This document shows, piece after piece, positions 34,101 through 45,100 of a stretch of 64,000 nucleotides of DNA (the first letter of the stretch is position 1; each line of letters begins with the position of its first letter). The translations under genes were made by a program, and so were the position numbers. Source of the DNA: Lepisosteus oculatus (Eukaryota > Chordata > Actinopteri > Semionotiformes > Lepisosteidae); the NCBI RefSeq assembly GCF_040954835.1, contig NC_090696.1, positions 68,695,722 through 68,759,721 on the forward strand, written 5' to 3'. The notes under the pieces were generated by a model, which was not told the DNA's origin, did not search any database, and was given only the letters and a program-made list of their open reading frames with translations.

Positions 34101-35410
34101 CTGAGGACAGGCTGATAAAGTTCAATATCTATATTAAGCCAGCAGCCATTTCACTCTGCAATTCACAACTGGCAGCCCACTGAAGCTCAGCAGGTGTGAG
34201 CCTGGCCAGTACCTGGATGGGAGACCTCCTGGGAAAAACTAAGTTTAGTGGGGCCAGCAGGGGGCGCTCACCCTGTGGTCCGTGTGGGTCCTAATGCCCC
34301 AGTATAGTGATGGGGGCACTATACTGTAAAAAGGGCCGTCCTTCGGATGAGTAGTAAAACCGAGGTCCTGACTCTGTGGTCATTAAAAATCCCAGGGTGT
34401 TTTTCAAAAAGAGTAGGGGTGTTACCCAGGTGTCCCGGCCAAATTTCCCACTGGCCTTTACCAATAATGGCCTCCTAATAATCCCCATCTATGAACTGGC
34501 TTCATCACTCTGTTCTCCTCCCCACTGATAGCTGCCATCACACCATCCAGGTGGATGCCGCACATTGATGGTGGTGGAGGGGAGTCTCCATTACCTGTAA
34601 AGTGCTTTGAGTGGAGTGTCCAGAAAAGCTCTATATAAGTGTAATTATTATTATTATTATATGCTGATACTGTGGGAAACTGTAGCTTTGTACTAAAGTA
34701 TTTTTCGAACTCAAGACTGACTGCAAAATCACATTAACAGAAAATGTGAACAAACATGCAAGTCACTTAAAATAATCAATAAGCACTGGATAAACAGTCA
34801 TATAAACCAGCAGACACAGTAGTACAGGGCTTAGGAACCAGTGCCCTAAAACACGACAAGATATGAGCTTTGACTAGACCCATACAGACACCCGTGTCTG
34901 AACTCCAAGCACTGCACTGAGCTGTAACTGGTAACACTCCAAAATTACATGCATGGATATACTGGGCTTCAGTGAGGTACTTTACTTCAGTTGCTGCTGT
35001 GCAGCAGCATTGCTGGGGATGGGCTCAGTGATGGATTGGTGTTCCATTGGGAGGGGGGAGTCATGTGCTCTCTGTTCGCGTAAAGCCATGGAAACCAGGA
35101 TAAGGATAAGAGCCGCTGCAGCTCAGAAATGGACATTGCCCACATACACTTCGAAAGTGAGTAAGGGCAGTGTAAACATATAAAAGGACTGCCTGAAGTA
35201 CTACTCCTCAACCCAAACAACAATTTTGAAAAGGAACTTTGAAATGAATAATAATAACAAAGACATACTCCCCAGAGCAGAGGCCGTGGCCTGAGCAGCC
35301 TCCATATTTCGTGCGACGACAACGACTCTGTGCCCCTTCTCGGCAAGCAGCTGTGCCACCGCCCTCCCAATACCTCTGGATCCTCCGAACACTGCGCACA
35401 CGCTGGGCAT
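30975..35410 (-). CDS. CBR4: Carbonyl reductase family member 4 (SDR, mitochondrial fatty-acid synthesis)
   Basis: In mitochondria CBR4 forms a heterotetramer with HSD17B8 and acts as the NADPH-dependent 3-ketoacyl-ACP reductase of type II fatty-acid synthesis; it also reduces quinones. Five coding exons on the minus strand, in order: 35269-35410, 33483-33603, 32834-32970, 31748-31882 and 30975-31153. Together they are 714 bases, giving 237 residues, exactly the human length. All GT-AG borders and phases fit. Visible SDR motifs: the Rossmann glycine motif GGSRGIG near residue 9, NAAGVNR, the catalytic Ser in GSVVGLKG and catalytic Y-x-x-x-K as YSASK. FIHTDMT and VVVDGG follow near the end. 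The first Met ([10 protein letters not shown]) aligns with human MDKVCAVFGG. An in-frame upstream Met at 35542 is not favoured because a good splice acceptor lies 6 bases before the chosen ATG. HPF1 is its divergent neighbour, 3.7 kb away. Confidence 0.96.
31748..31882 (-). CDS. CBR4: CBR4 coding exon 4 (catalytic Ser, Tyr, Lys)
   Basis: Acceptor atttcctatag, donor [26 protein letters not shown] carries the catalytic Ser and the Y-x-x-x-K pair. [11 protein letters not shown] is the usual SDR segment after the active site. Ends phase 1. Confidence 0.95.
32480..32647 (-). mobile_element. Fish SINE-like repeat, minus copy
   Basis: gccaattaatctaccagcat, gactgtgggaggaaacc and aaactccacacagaca are the reverse complement of blocks in the 4.4-kb copy. 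In a CBR4 intron; preceded by a short CA run. Confidence 0.65.
32834..32970 (-). CDS. CBR4: CBR4 coding exon 3
   Basis: Acceptor cttgtgttgcag, donor GTTAGT. Encodes [40 protein letters not shown] and GAIVNIG. It contains the helix that carries the SDR Asn (HTNLLG) and leads to the catalytic Ser strand. Ends phase 1. Confidence 0.94.
33483..33603 (-). CDS. CBR4: CBR4 coding exon 2 (NAAG motif)
   Basis: Acceptor ttttttacccag, donor GTTTGT. Encodes [20 protein letters not shown] and [14 protein letters not shown] contacts the adenine and NAAG stabilises the central sheet in SDRs. Ends phase 2. Confidence 0.94.
34136..34660 (+). mobile_element. 5S rRNA-derived SINE, full length (copy C)
   Basis: Head ccagcagccatttcactctg, then tgaagctcagcaggtgtgag and acctggatgggagacctcct (5S-like), CTCF-like ccagcagggggcgct at 34254-34268, and the tail ctatataagtgtaattatta. 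In the first CBR4 intron. This is the best-preserved copy. Confidence 0.85.
34254..34268 (+). promoter_or_regulatory. CTCF-like motif inside 5S-SINE copy C
   Basis: CCAGCAGGGGGCGCT fits the CTCF core consensus in the forward orientation. In the first CBR4 intron, 1.1 kb downstream of the CBR4 start. Confidence 0.55.
35269..35410 (-). CDS. CBR4: CBR4 coding exon 1 (Rossmann glycine motif)
   Basis: Starts [20 protein letters not shown]; donor GTATGT, ends phase 1. The NADP(H)-binding beta-alpha-beta unit lies here, with Arg in VVVARN fitting NADPH preference. The bases just upstream (minus strand) read cttctgcag, so this exon may be spliced to a non-coding leader. Confidence 0.94.
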
Positions 35411-35492
35411 TCTTGCCTGCAGAAGACGGACACATGGATACAGGAGACTGGCCAAGGGGATCTCAGCCCTTCCCAGGGGACAAGAAAGAGGG

Positions 35493-35500
35493 ATCACAGC
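35493..35500. repeat. Target-site duplication of the hAT MITE (left copy)
   Basis: ATCACAGC, repeated at 35994-36001 on the other side of the element, with no mismatch. Confidence 0.85.
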
Positions 35501-35993
35501 CAATGTTCCCTCTAAGCTGTGCGCATGTGCGCGCGCGCACACAGGTTAGGAAATCAGCGCGCATGGGAAATTGAACTGCGCACAAAAAATTAAATAAGAT
35601 CATAATAAAACAAACACAGTCGTCAATTGAAAATGCTAAACTGACCACACGAGACTGGCTGCAAGAGGCCCAACTTGGCTGTGTGCATCATTATTGCTAC
35701 TCGATAATCGATATCTATGCTCTTGTAGTCTCGTACCTCACTGCTCATGCTCGCTCGACACTCAGTCTCTATGATTGGGCTTGTTGAATCGTTGTCCTGG
35801 TCTTTTGGATCTCTATGCTTCTATGAGAATGACTATATTAACAAAAAATAATTTCAGGTTTACAATTTTCAATTACCAATCAAATCAATTTCCAATCAAA
35901 TTTAGTGCGCACAAGTTTTTGTCACTGGGGAACAAATTTGCACAACTTGCAATTTTTGCCCACACAGGCCATTAAAAATTAGAGGGAACATTG
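35501..35993. mobile_element. hAT-type MITE, 493 bp, intact ends
   Basis: Terminal inverted repeats CAATGTTCCCTCTAA (35501-35515) and TTAGAGGGAACATTG (35979-35993), 15/15 perfect. It is flanked by the 8-bp direct repeat ATCACAGC (35493-35500 and 35994-36001), the target-site length of hAT transposons. There is no transposase; the interior holds GCGCAC-rich subterminal repeats. It sits about 90 bp upstream of the CBR4 start codon. Confidence 0.88.
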
Positions 35994-36299
35994 ATCACAG
36001 CCCATTCCTGGCAACCAAGGGCTCAGAATAAATGTCTTAGCCCAAGAGTGGGCTCGGCCCCCACAATGCACTGCAACTGGTGCACGTGTACAGGTGTCGT
36101 CAAGGCAACACCATGGGTAACAATAACCACATTGGAAATGCGCTAGTGGCAACATGGGGAAACTCATTAAAAAAAAAGGTTGGGGAGTTTAAAAGTTCAC
36201 AGGGATGTGGGATAAGAGGGCTTTCCATTAGCTCCAAAAAGCTTAATTCTTTGGGTATTTATTTATTTTTCAGGATAGCCCACAGGCTAAAAGTGCACA

Positions 36300-36380
36300 T
36301 CTCACTATCAGCTATCAATCTGACAGCTATCAGCTCTCGGATTGATAGCAATCAGCTATCACTATCACTATCAATATATG
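36300..36380 (+). repeat. Imperfect AGCTATCA-rich repeat
   Basis: ctcactatcagctatcaatc, agctatcagctctcgg, tcagctatcactatcactat: short units of CTATCA spacing 6-12 bases. Between CBR4 and HPF1. Confidence 0.65.
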
Positions 36381-37675
36381 TGCATTTTTTCAGGTTTTCA
36401 CATTTTGGTGTATGTAGAATTTCATGCGCATTTGCAAGAATTAAAAAAAAACTGTTAATGTAAATAAAATTAAATATCACATTTCATTTACCATTTCATT
36501 ATACATTGACTTCAGATCTATGGTTGACTTTTTCTCATATATATATTTTTTTGCACACTTTGGAATGTATTGGATGTACAGCAGTTACATCACCATACAC
36601 CAAAAGGATTAGGACTAAAGTCAAAGTCATGTGATTAATATGAATGATATACAATACAGTATATGTTTGAGGTAATTTATTTTATGTTTTTCACAACAAA
36701 AACATATTTTGTGTTAAACATAGTGATTTTAAGAGACCAAGGATTCTGGGACATTTTCACTTTAATATTTAACTACATATGCCTTTGAGCCAATGACCGT
36801 ATAAAGTCTGCTTTCCACTGAGCTCCCAGCAAACTCTGAGTAATTATTTGAGATGCTTTGCTGCTGTCACTTTTAGTTCGTGTTTTCTTGGAGTTGTGTA
36901 TTCTTCTGACTTCACTTTTGCCTTCAGCATGAAAATCCTTGATCTGAATGATTGATCCAATGACAGAATTTAAATTCTGGACATTGACACTTTTAATTTC
37001 CTGTGGTGAACATCTTGGTTGCATTGGTCGGATGTGTTGTGCTCATGGTGAAGCGCTACTCAAACAGTATGGAAACATTTTCTGCTACATAAGCAGACAA
37101 AACGTGCTGTATAAACAACATTGAATTGTTGTGGTACTTGAGATTCATTTGAATTTTTCTGCAGTGAGTGGACCTTTGAACAGAACTGGATGCGTGTTTC
37201 CACTTTCATAAATAGACGAAATCAAAAGATTTCTCCTCTCGAGTCTACTTTCTCCTTCAGGCTCATTCGTACGATGTTGACCGTAACCAAGCCAGACCAT
37301 GTAAACGGTTTTTATTTTTCACAAAATACATTTGCGAGGCAACGTTAGATCCAAGATCTTGAAAACTGCCCTTTTACTTTAAAAATTGTAAGCTGTATTC
37401 GGAAACTTTACTTTCAATAACAAATACAGCCTTTCGCCACAGTACAGCAAGTCTGGTGGTTATTTTGTTAAACGTAAACAGGCCTTTATGAGGAAAGAAA
37501 GGTACGCGCGTGTATTTTTAAAAGGACCCCATTTGATTTCTCTTAACCTATGTGAATGAACAAAACACGCCGCTAATATCTACAGTCTGTTACAGTTAAG
37601 CAGCTGCTGCCGACTATAAATAAAATCCCGATACACTGGATAGCTTGCATAAATACAGGAAAATGTTCCACTCAC

Positions 37676-37720
37676 ATCGACTTTAGCATCGACGTCTTGC
37701 GTTCCCAGTTCCGTTAGATT
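37676..37720 (-). other. CBR4: Candidate non-coding leader exon of CBR4
   Basis: On the minus strand a strong donor (GTGAGT) starts at 37675, after a short CpG-containing stretch with GACGTC. It could join the acceptor cttctgcag that ends 6 bases before the CBR4 ATG. A weaker alternative donor lies near 37867. This is inference from splice signals only; the 5' limit given is arbitrary. Confidence 0.2.
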
Positions 37721-38969
37721 AATCTGTGCAACGTTAATTTCATTTTATTTTTCAAACTTTTAGTAATTTATTAAGTCCTCATTTTTTTAGGTCGGTCATA
37801 AATATCACCTTAAAATCGAAAGTGCTACCAGATTGAATACTACCGTACTTGCATTTGTTCTGCTAACCTGGACCTGTAGTTCTGCGGTGAACCAGAAGAG
37901 GGACCAAGTGAATCCTTGAAGAAAAGCTCTAGACAAAAATCCAGAAAATTAACCAAAAATACAATTATCTTCAATTTTTAGGATTCGGGCTCAGCTTTGT
38001 GACAGTTTAATGCTAAATCCTCATATGCAGAATGTGTTTCTCCCTGAGCGCCGTGGATGCCACTCAGCACTAACTCCACACTGAAAATTGCTTCAGGTCC
38101 CCTCCAGAGTGTGACCTTGAGATAAAAATGCTTAAAATCTCGTATCGCAGACGAGTTATGATTCAGTGCTCAAATCCACATGAGGATTGCAGTTGCTCAC
38201 AATCCAGGTTTAAAAAAAAAACTTTGTCCGTGAAACATGAAGTCATGAAGTGTAACAACAGTTAAACTTCTGTAGTGGAATAAAGAGCAAAATGTACTGG
38301 TCAGTCAGTACAGTATATACTACAAAACAGGGGCACTTTATATACACTACAGCGCCATTGAAGGGTACTGTCAAAACCATCTTGTTTGTTTGATTAATAG
38401 ATTATATGAATGACCATCTGGCTGGAGCAGACATTTTCACTGGAAAAGATTACCAGGGTGGTGTATCTGACAACCCCTGATGCTATTTTGGTGATCTGTA
38501 ATATGGTGAACGTATCCAAGGCTTTGGTTGAACATGACTTGACGGTCGAATGTACCTTTTCTCTTTTTCGGTGCAATTATTTTAGCTCTGTTCTTGGGTT
38601 GTATTGGGGATACAATACATCTATGTGTTGTAAATCTGGAGTTTGAAATACAACAAATGCTGTAATTGAACTGTTATACGTAAAGGAAAACAAAAATAAA
38701 CTGTACTATTTGAATTTCTAACAACAGCATTGCGTAATAATCGTTGGATTTGTGACTGACAGTACATTTGCTTGTCGTATTCAGAATTATTTTTGAGGAA
38801 ATTTGTAATAAACTGTGAAAACTGTAGCAATTTACTTTTAAGAGTTCAATGAGTCAGAGAGCACTTTCTAAATTCTTACAATACATATTTCACTTCGAGA
38901 AGATAAGTAGACGATAAACGTGTTAATTAATCGAAACGAATGTATTCCATGCTTCTACTGTTCACCTAA

Positions 38970-39088
38970 ACACAGTGGCGGCGGAGTTACGTCACACGGC
39001 TTGGCCAATCAGCCGCGGAGAGGCCTGGTGAAGTCCCGCCCCAGGCTGGGGGGCTGTGTTCCATCTCCCGGGAGAACGAGGAGAAGCC
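38970..39088 (+). promoter_or_regulatory. HPF1: HPF1 promoter (CRE-like, CCAAT, GC box)
   Basis: GC-rich, CpG-containing stretch directly upstream of the HPF1 ATG in otherwise AT-rich DNA. It holds TTACGTCA (38987-38994, CREB/ATF-like), CCAAT (39005-39009) and CCCGCCCC (39035-39042). The ATG itself sits in atgatggcggc, which resembles a YY1 site. No TATA box is seen, as expected for a housekeeping promoter. Confidence 0.65.
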
Positions 39089-39133
39089 ATGATGGCGGCG
39101 CGCGCGAGAAGAAAAGCGAAATGCAAAGTGCAG
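39089..39133 (+). CDS. HPF1: HPF1 exon 1 (start codon)
   Basis: [15 protein letters not shown], donor GTATAT, phase 0. Two tandem ATGs. The short basic N-terminus resembles that of human HPF1 in character and length (about 16 residues ending in Gln) but not in exact sequence. Assigned by position, promoter and phase. Confidence 0.7.
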
Positions 39134-42100
39134 GTATATTCGAAACAGCATAAAGGAATTTTATTTAATTTTGAATAATAAAATTAAAAAAAATAATTCA
39201 ATATCTCTTATAGGTATCATAAGGTTTTGAAAAATAATTAGCCTTTTTTTTGCTCCCAGCTGTCTACCTTGTAAGGAACACGCGCGTAAAGGTTATTAAA
39301 TGTATAAAATTAATTTCAAGGTTGCATCCTTATGTCATTTGTACGTTTTACAGTATTAGCTGCCGTTTTTGTTCAGCATTAATTTCTATATCTACAACTA
39401 AAAAAAGCTTTCGTTAAATTCGTTTCAGTGGTAGACGAGAATACAATATACTGTTCTTGTGTTTTATATCCCCTGTTTATATATTTATGGGCGGTAAGCC
39501 GGAGAATAATCTTAGTAATTATGCGATTTTATTATTTACAGGCACAGAACTTTTCTATACCAATACCTGATATGCAGGCAGATTTACCAATGAACATAAA
39601 ACGGGGGATATTTTGAAAACCCTCTCCATCCCCACCCCCTGCCCAGACAAGGCAATCGGTATCCTCTTTTTTTGATGTTCAGATATGGTAACCCTATATT
39701 TATGTGTTATTAATTTAAGAAGTAGAAACCCCAAATCCGAACTTTTTCTTAAAGATTCATGTTGCGCTGCTATATCCAGCGTCCTTTGTTTGTTTGTTTG
39801 TTTGTTTGTTTGTTTTTTCCGTTACAAAACATGACGGAGTATTTTTATAAAAATACTTGGATTAGCCATCAGTACTCGCCAGAAACAAAACAACTTCTCA
39901 TGAGTTAGGTGAGCCGACACGCTTTGCATTTAAAATTGCTTCTGTTTTTCGACTTTCCTATAAACCCGTCTGCGGGGATGACATTTACTTGACCCCGGTA
40001 AAACATCTTGGAAAAATTCTGAACAAAGAAATTCAGAAAGAAAATATCAAGTAACGTGTCGGTGCGATTCAGTATACGTATTTCGAATAGCCCGAGATAC
40101 TTTGTTCGAAGACAAATATGCATGGCAACACCTCTTCGCGAGAAAGAAAGGCACTGCAGAGAATGGTCAATATGGCCCAGAAGGTCTCACCGAGATTAAA
40201 CAGCTCTATGAGGACCGCTGCCGTGGTAGAATTCTGGCCATCACAGAGGACAGTCACCACCCAGGGCATGAGCTCTTCACCCCACTGCCCTCAGGCAAGA
40301 GATATAAGAGCATACGGACACTGACCACCAGATTCTTCAATAGCTTCTATCCACAAGCAGTGAGACTGGCCAACACATTTAGCCATCCCCCTCGGACCAC
40401 ACCTACACCATCACCATCTGCCTCTTTATGATTTCTTATTTATTGCACATCTCCAGTCATTGTTTACACGTCTGTATTGTTTACATTCAAACTGTCTACA
40501 TGTTTACTTGTACGTTGTCTACTGTTTGTTTGTATAATGTCTTGATGCACTGTTTGCATTTTGTTTTTTTGTTTTGGTTTTTTGTTTGTTTTTTTACACT
40601 TGTTTTACAATCGAGAGACTTTCTGTAAGTAAGAATTCCATTGTACCAGAACCGGTTACATATGGCAATAAAGTTCAAGTTCAAATACTGTTTAGCTCAC
40701 CGCATGGAAGTTGTGTTTTTCCAAGGAGTCTGGGCATTTGTCATTCATAACCACCTCGTTTTCCCTGCTGCCACCGAGGAGCAAAAGAGTATTTCTTGTT
40801 ATCTTCGCGAACTCGTATGGGGGGGGGTTATTATTTTTTTTAATACTGCTGCTCACTGTAATGAGATCTATTGCACTCTGGCAGTTATCAACCTTGTGAG
40901 AAGGTGTGAGATGTTCTCTGGATGTGTAAAGGGACCCTCTGGAAAAAATAAGTTCTTTCCCCATCTCGGGGAATTCTAGTTGTATCGTGCTTATATACTT
41001 CCAAGCATACCCTGATGAGTAATGTGATGATGACTTCTCTGTATATTCTCCTACAACAGAAAGCAGGAACCCTAGCTTACATTAAATATTGCACTGATTT
41101 CCTCTTATTGGTTCCAGAGGTCATCTGCTTCATTAGACATTGCTGGCAGTTATCTGTATGTAAATAATAATAATAATAATTGCTTACACTTATATAGCGC
41201 CTTTCTGGACACTCCACTCAAAGCACTTTACAGGTAATGGGGACTCCCCTCCACCACCACCAGTGTGCAGCATCCACCTGGTGATTGAAAATGAATTGTG
41301 TCCCGATATCATTCCATTGATTATTTTATTGGATTGGTTTTATTGATAGGATGTCTCTGGGATTCAGTTGGAGGTGGGTTGTGGGGTTTATGTTGCCACA
41401 CAATCTTCCAACTACGTACGTGTTTTCACACTTGTTTATCCTCCTGCAGCCTGTTGGTTTCTGCTGCTCTTCAAATCTCTGGCACATATGGACGAATGAA
41501 GTGGTGTAAACGACGGTTTATTTCATTGTACATCAGTACTTCTTGGATTATTACTGCTTCTTTTTTTTTTTAGCATTGCAGAAATGTTTTGTAATAATTA
41601 CAAGTCTGTTAATGGGGGGGAGGCTTGCAGTGCTGTTGGTGAGGGACAGTCGGTGCTGGATTTCTTGCACGGGGACGTGTAGCCTGTGACAAGTTAAATC
41701 TTGAGTGTCGCGGAGGTGGACTGGCTCCCTTATTCTCCCCCGTGTGGAGATGCAGGGTTCGAAGCCAAGCACTAAGATGCAAAACACACAGATGGCTCCT
41801 CCAAATCAGGAGGATTTGCCCAAAAAAATAGGTACTTGAGTATTCTAAAAGTGGGCACTTAGTATACACTGTAGCTGTGGTCATTGTCATTAATTTTTTT
41901 TACAGAGATGATGTTTTTTAGAAGTTGCTTTGCCTTTCAATGCAGACCCTAAAATAGACTTTCTTTTCAGGACTTTTACTGTTGGTAAAGCGTTTCTCTG
42001 TCTGTTTCGAGAAGGAGGTGGAATCGGTAAATGGAGACTCGAAGAGGGCCAAGCAGTGTGAGGAGTCGGCGGTGCCCAGGGCGCTTCGAGAGGAGGTCGA

Positions 42101-45100
42101 GAGTCTTTACAAGCTCCCAATGCCCCAAGACTTGTATCACTTCTGGGATTTCTGTCAGAAGTTAAATGCTGAAAATCCTTGTGGTAGGTAAACCAAAGTA
42201 TTACAGTTTAAGCCCTCTGATGCCCAAATAACGCCCTAAACAGAAATTGCTAAGCCTCTCCAGTTGGAAGTAGTTGCTATTAATAATATAATCATTTAGC
42301 TGCTACTTCTAACCAAAGCTGCATTGCATTTGCACCCATTTATGCAAGCTGGGTATTTTACTGGAATAAGTTGGGTAGGGTCCCTTGATCAAGGGTACAT
42401 TAGTGTGGCACCCAGTGAGATTTGACATTTGTTTTTGTTGTGGACGTAGCGATGGTGTAAACCATGTTTTTTTTTTTCAAATTAATGGAATCCGAGAATG
42501 TAATGTTTTGGGCACCTTTTCCTTTGTATTCTTTTACTGTGTGTCTACATAGCTTTTTCAGTGGGAGGGTCTGTAGGTTCTGGTTCACTTGGCATTTTTA
42601 AAGTAGCTGCACTTTAACTTGACACGTGAAGAAGGCTCCACGGCCGAAACGTTGTGTTCTCTTTCTTCTTTTTTTCAGCATGGAATAAACCTATTACTTG
42701 TTCCTTTGCAGCCTACGCATGCTGACGCAGCTACCCACCTGCACTTTAACTTTGCCCAGTTAAGCCAATAACTTGCTTTAGAGCTTAGTTGCAGTGAAAA
42801 CCTGCAGTGGCTCTGGCCCTCCATTACTATATGTGGATAGTTGTAGATTAGAGTTTGTCCAAATCATTGTAACGGTGTACATGCTGCTCAGTGCTGATGG
42901 CTTGTTTTGTGAATTTCTAAAACATTGTGAGAATTGTTTGCACTGTGGTAAACAGTAAGGCTACTGTTGTGTGAGTGGGCAGTAAGAGGGCTTTGCTCTG
43001 TCGTAGTAAATTCAATATCCATTTTGCATGATCTGGGCAGTGGGTGGTAATTTCTCAGCATTGTTGCTAAGGACAGTAATTGTGCACAGCATCCAGGATG
43101 AGAAGATGCACTGGATGAGCACCCCTGCCTCAAGACTCTGGGGTCCTCGATTCAGTTCTGTACTGACTGTTGCATCTTCTTTCAGTTCTCTGCCCAGGCT
43201 TGTGTGGGTTTCCTCCCGCCTTCCAAAGACGTGCTAGCAGGGTTAATTGGCATCTCTAAATTGTCCATGTCTGTGCCCTTCTGTTGACTGGCTTGTCTAT
43301 GGTGTATCAGGCTTGTGCCCTGTGCCTCTGGGACAGTCTCCAGGTTGCCCCAGGTCTTAATAATTAATAATAATTGCTTACACTTATATAGTGTAAGCAC
43401 TCAAAGTGCTTTACAGGTAATGGGGACTCCCCTCCACCATTACCAATGTACAGCCCCATCTTGATGGTGTGATGGCAGCCATAGTGCGCCAGTGCACTCA
43501 ACACACACCAGCTATCAGTGGGGAGGAGAACAGAGTGATGAAGCTGGGGTTTTTAATGACCACAGAGAGTCAGGACCTTGGTTTTATGTCTCATCTGACG
43601 GACGGCACCTTTTTACAGTACAGTGTCCCTGTCGCTATACTGGGGCATTAGGACCCAAACAGACCACAGGATGAGCGCCCCCTGCTGGCCCCACTAACAC
43701 CTCTTCCAGCAGCAACCTTAGTTTTTCCCAGGAGGTCTCCCATCCAGGTACTGACCAGGCTCACACCTGCTGAGCTCCAGTGGGTTGCCAGTTGTGAGCT
43801 GCAGGGTGATATGGCTGCTGGCTCTTAAAAGAAACGAGTGGTTTCTGATGATGGGTAGAACATTTTTTCTCAACCCCTGTGCCGTTGAGACCAGGCCTGC
43901 AGTGTGGCAGTATGGGTGATCTTAGCCTTTATGTTGTTGGATGTTAACACAAAACTGAAGATGCCTGCTTGGTGCTGTTGAACACATGACATCAACATGT
44001 TTTTTCTGTACCTCTCAGATGCACTGATGAACAGCCTTGGGCTTCGGCTTGTTGGTCCCTACGACATCTTGGCGGGAAAACACAAGTGTGGGAAGAACCC
44101 AAATCCCAATTATTTTCTGCACTGGAGGCACTTCTATGACCCCCCGGAATTCCAAACCATTCTTATTGGAAGTAGTGAGACACAGTATCACATGGGGTAC
44201 TACAGGTACACTACAGTTCTTGACTTTTGAGTCCTTTTACATCTTGGTTCCTTCTTTTCCTCTTGGGTACAGAGAGGTTTGGCGCTTTGAAAGCATGAAT
44301 TGTTGACAAAACGTCGGCTGCTTGTCGTTTGATGTTTTATGAGTTACAGATAGCTGAACAGTGGAAAGTAATTTTGCATTTCTTAATTTGTATACGACTT
44401 TCTAGCAGTACTGTTCCAGTTCATCAGGCTACAAATTCAGGTTATGAGGCGGCAAGCATTAGGGGAATAAAATTGTTTTTGTAAATCAACTGTGACCTCT
44501 GAATTTAAGTGTTGAGAGCAGGAGTTTAGCCATGCTGACATCAGGTGTGTTAAGTGTTTATATTCCCATTTTCACAGAGTTCTGTAACTGAGATTTTTTT
44601 TTTTAATTGTAGGGACTCTTCAGATTCTTTGCCTGTGTTCATTGGTGCCAACGAAGCAAAGAAGAGCTGTTTGATAGCACAGATGGGAGACAATGTATTT
44701 GCTGCAGTCACGTGAGTTTTTGCTCAGAGATGTTTTTCCATTTGTACACGTGAGTCCATCTGATTTCTTATAGTGTTTTTAAGTCATTTTACTCCCCATG
44801 TAGTTCATGTTCAGGAAATTTAGGATGAAGTTTATTGTGCTATGTGATATTTATAAGTTTTCTTTTCTAGATATATTGTTATTTTAACGGGATTTGAATA
44901 ATGTGAGCAGTGGTTCTGCCTGCGGTCAGTTACCTGATCAGGCAGATGAGCATCACCGATTTCTCACGTGTGCGTCCTTTCCAGTAGCAAGAGCAAGTGA
45001 AGTGAAGATTCTCCAAATGAAGATTGGTGATTGTGTATATAGATTATTCTGATTACCAGGACTTCTCTTGTATTCTTATAATTATAAGGACAAAATCAAG

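Larger units (their letters stand above)
31154..35268 (-). other. CBR4: CBR4 introns
   Basis: Introns 31154-31747, 31883-32833, 32971-33482 and 33604-35268. The second holds the minus SINE-like copy at 32480 and the last holds 5S-SINE copy C. No further exon seen. Confidence 0.6.
36002..38969. other. Intergenic region between divergent CBR4 and HPF1
   Basis: AT-rich, with the CTATCA repeat at 36300 and candidate CBR4 leader donors at 37675 and about 37867. An 83-codon open frame at 36773-37024 (minus) resembles nothing I know and is probably chance. Confidence 0.5.
39134..42011 (+). other. HPF1: HPF1 intron 1
   Basis: Contains the TTTG microsatellite, the L2-like LINE end at 40118 and a 5S-SINE tail fragment at 41163. 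Confidence 0.6.
42184..44018 (+). other. HPF1: HPF1 intron 2
   Basis: Densely filled with repeats: the 120-bp insertion at 42621, the SINE-like copy at 43085 and 5S-SINE copy E at 43358. Confidence 0.6.

Noticed and set aside
35411..35542. In-frame N-terminal extension of CBR4 starting at 35542
   Set aside because: It would add 44 residues including MITE sequence, and a splice acceptor interrupts it 6 bases before the conserved Met.
36773..37024. 83-codon open frame (minus) in the CBR4-HPF1 gap
   Set aside because: No recognisable domain, no Kozak or splice context, AT-rich; the length is expected by chance.
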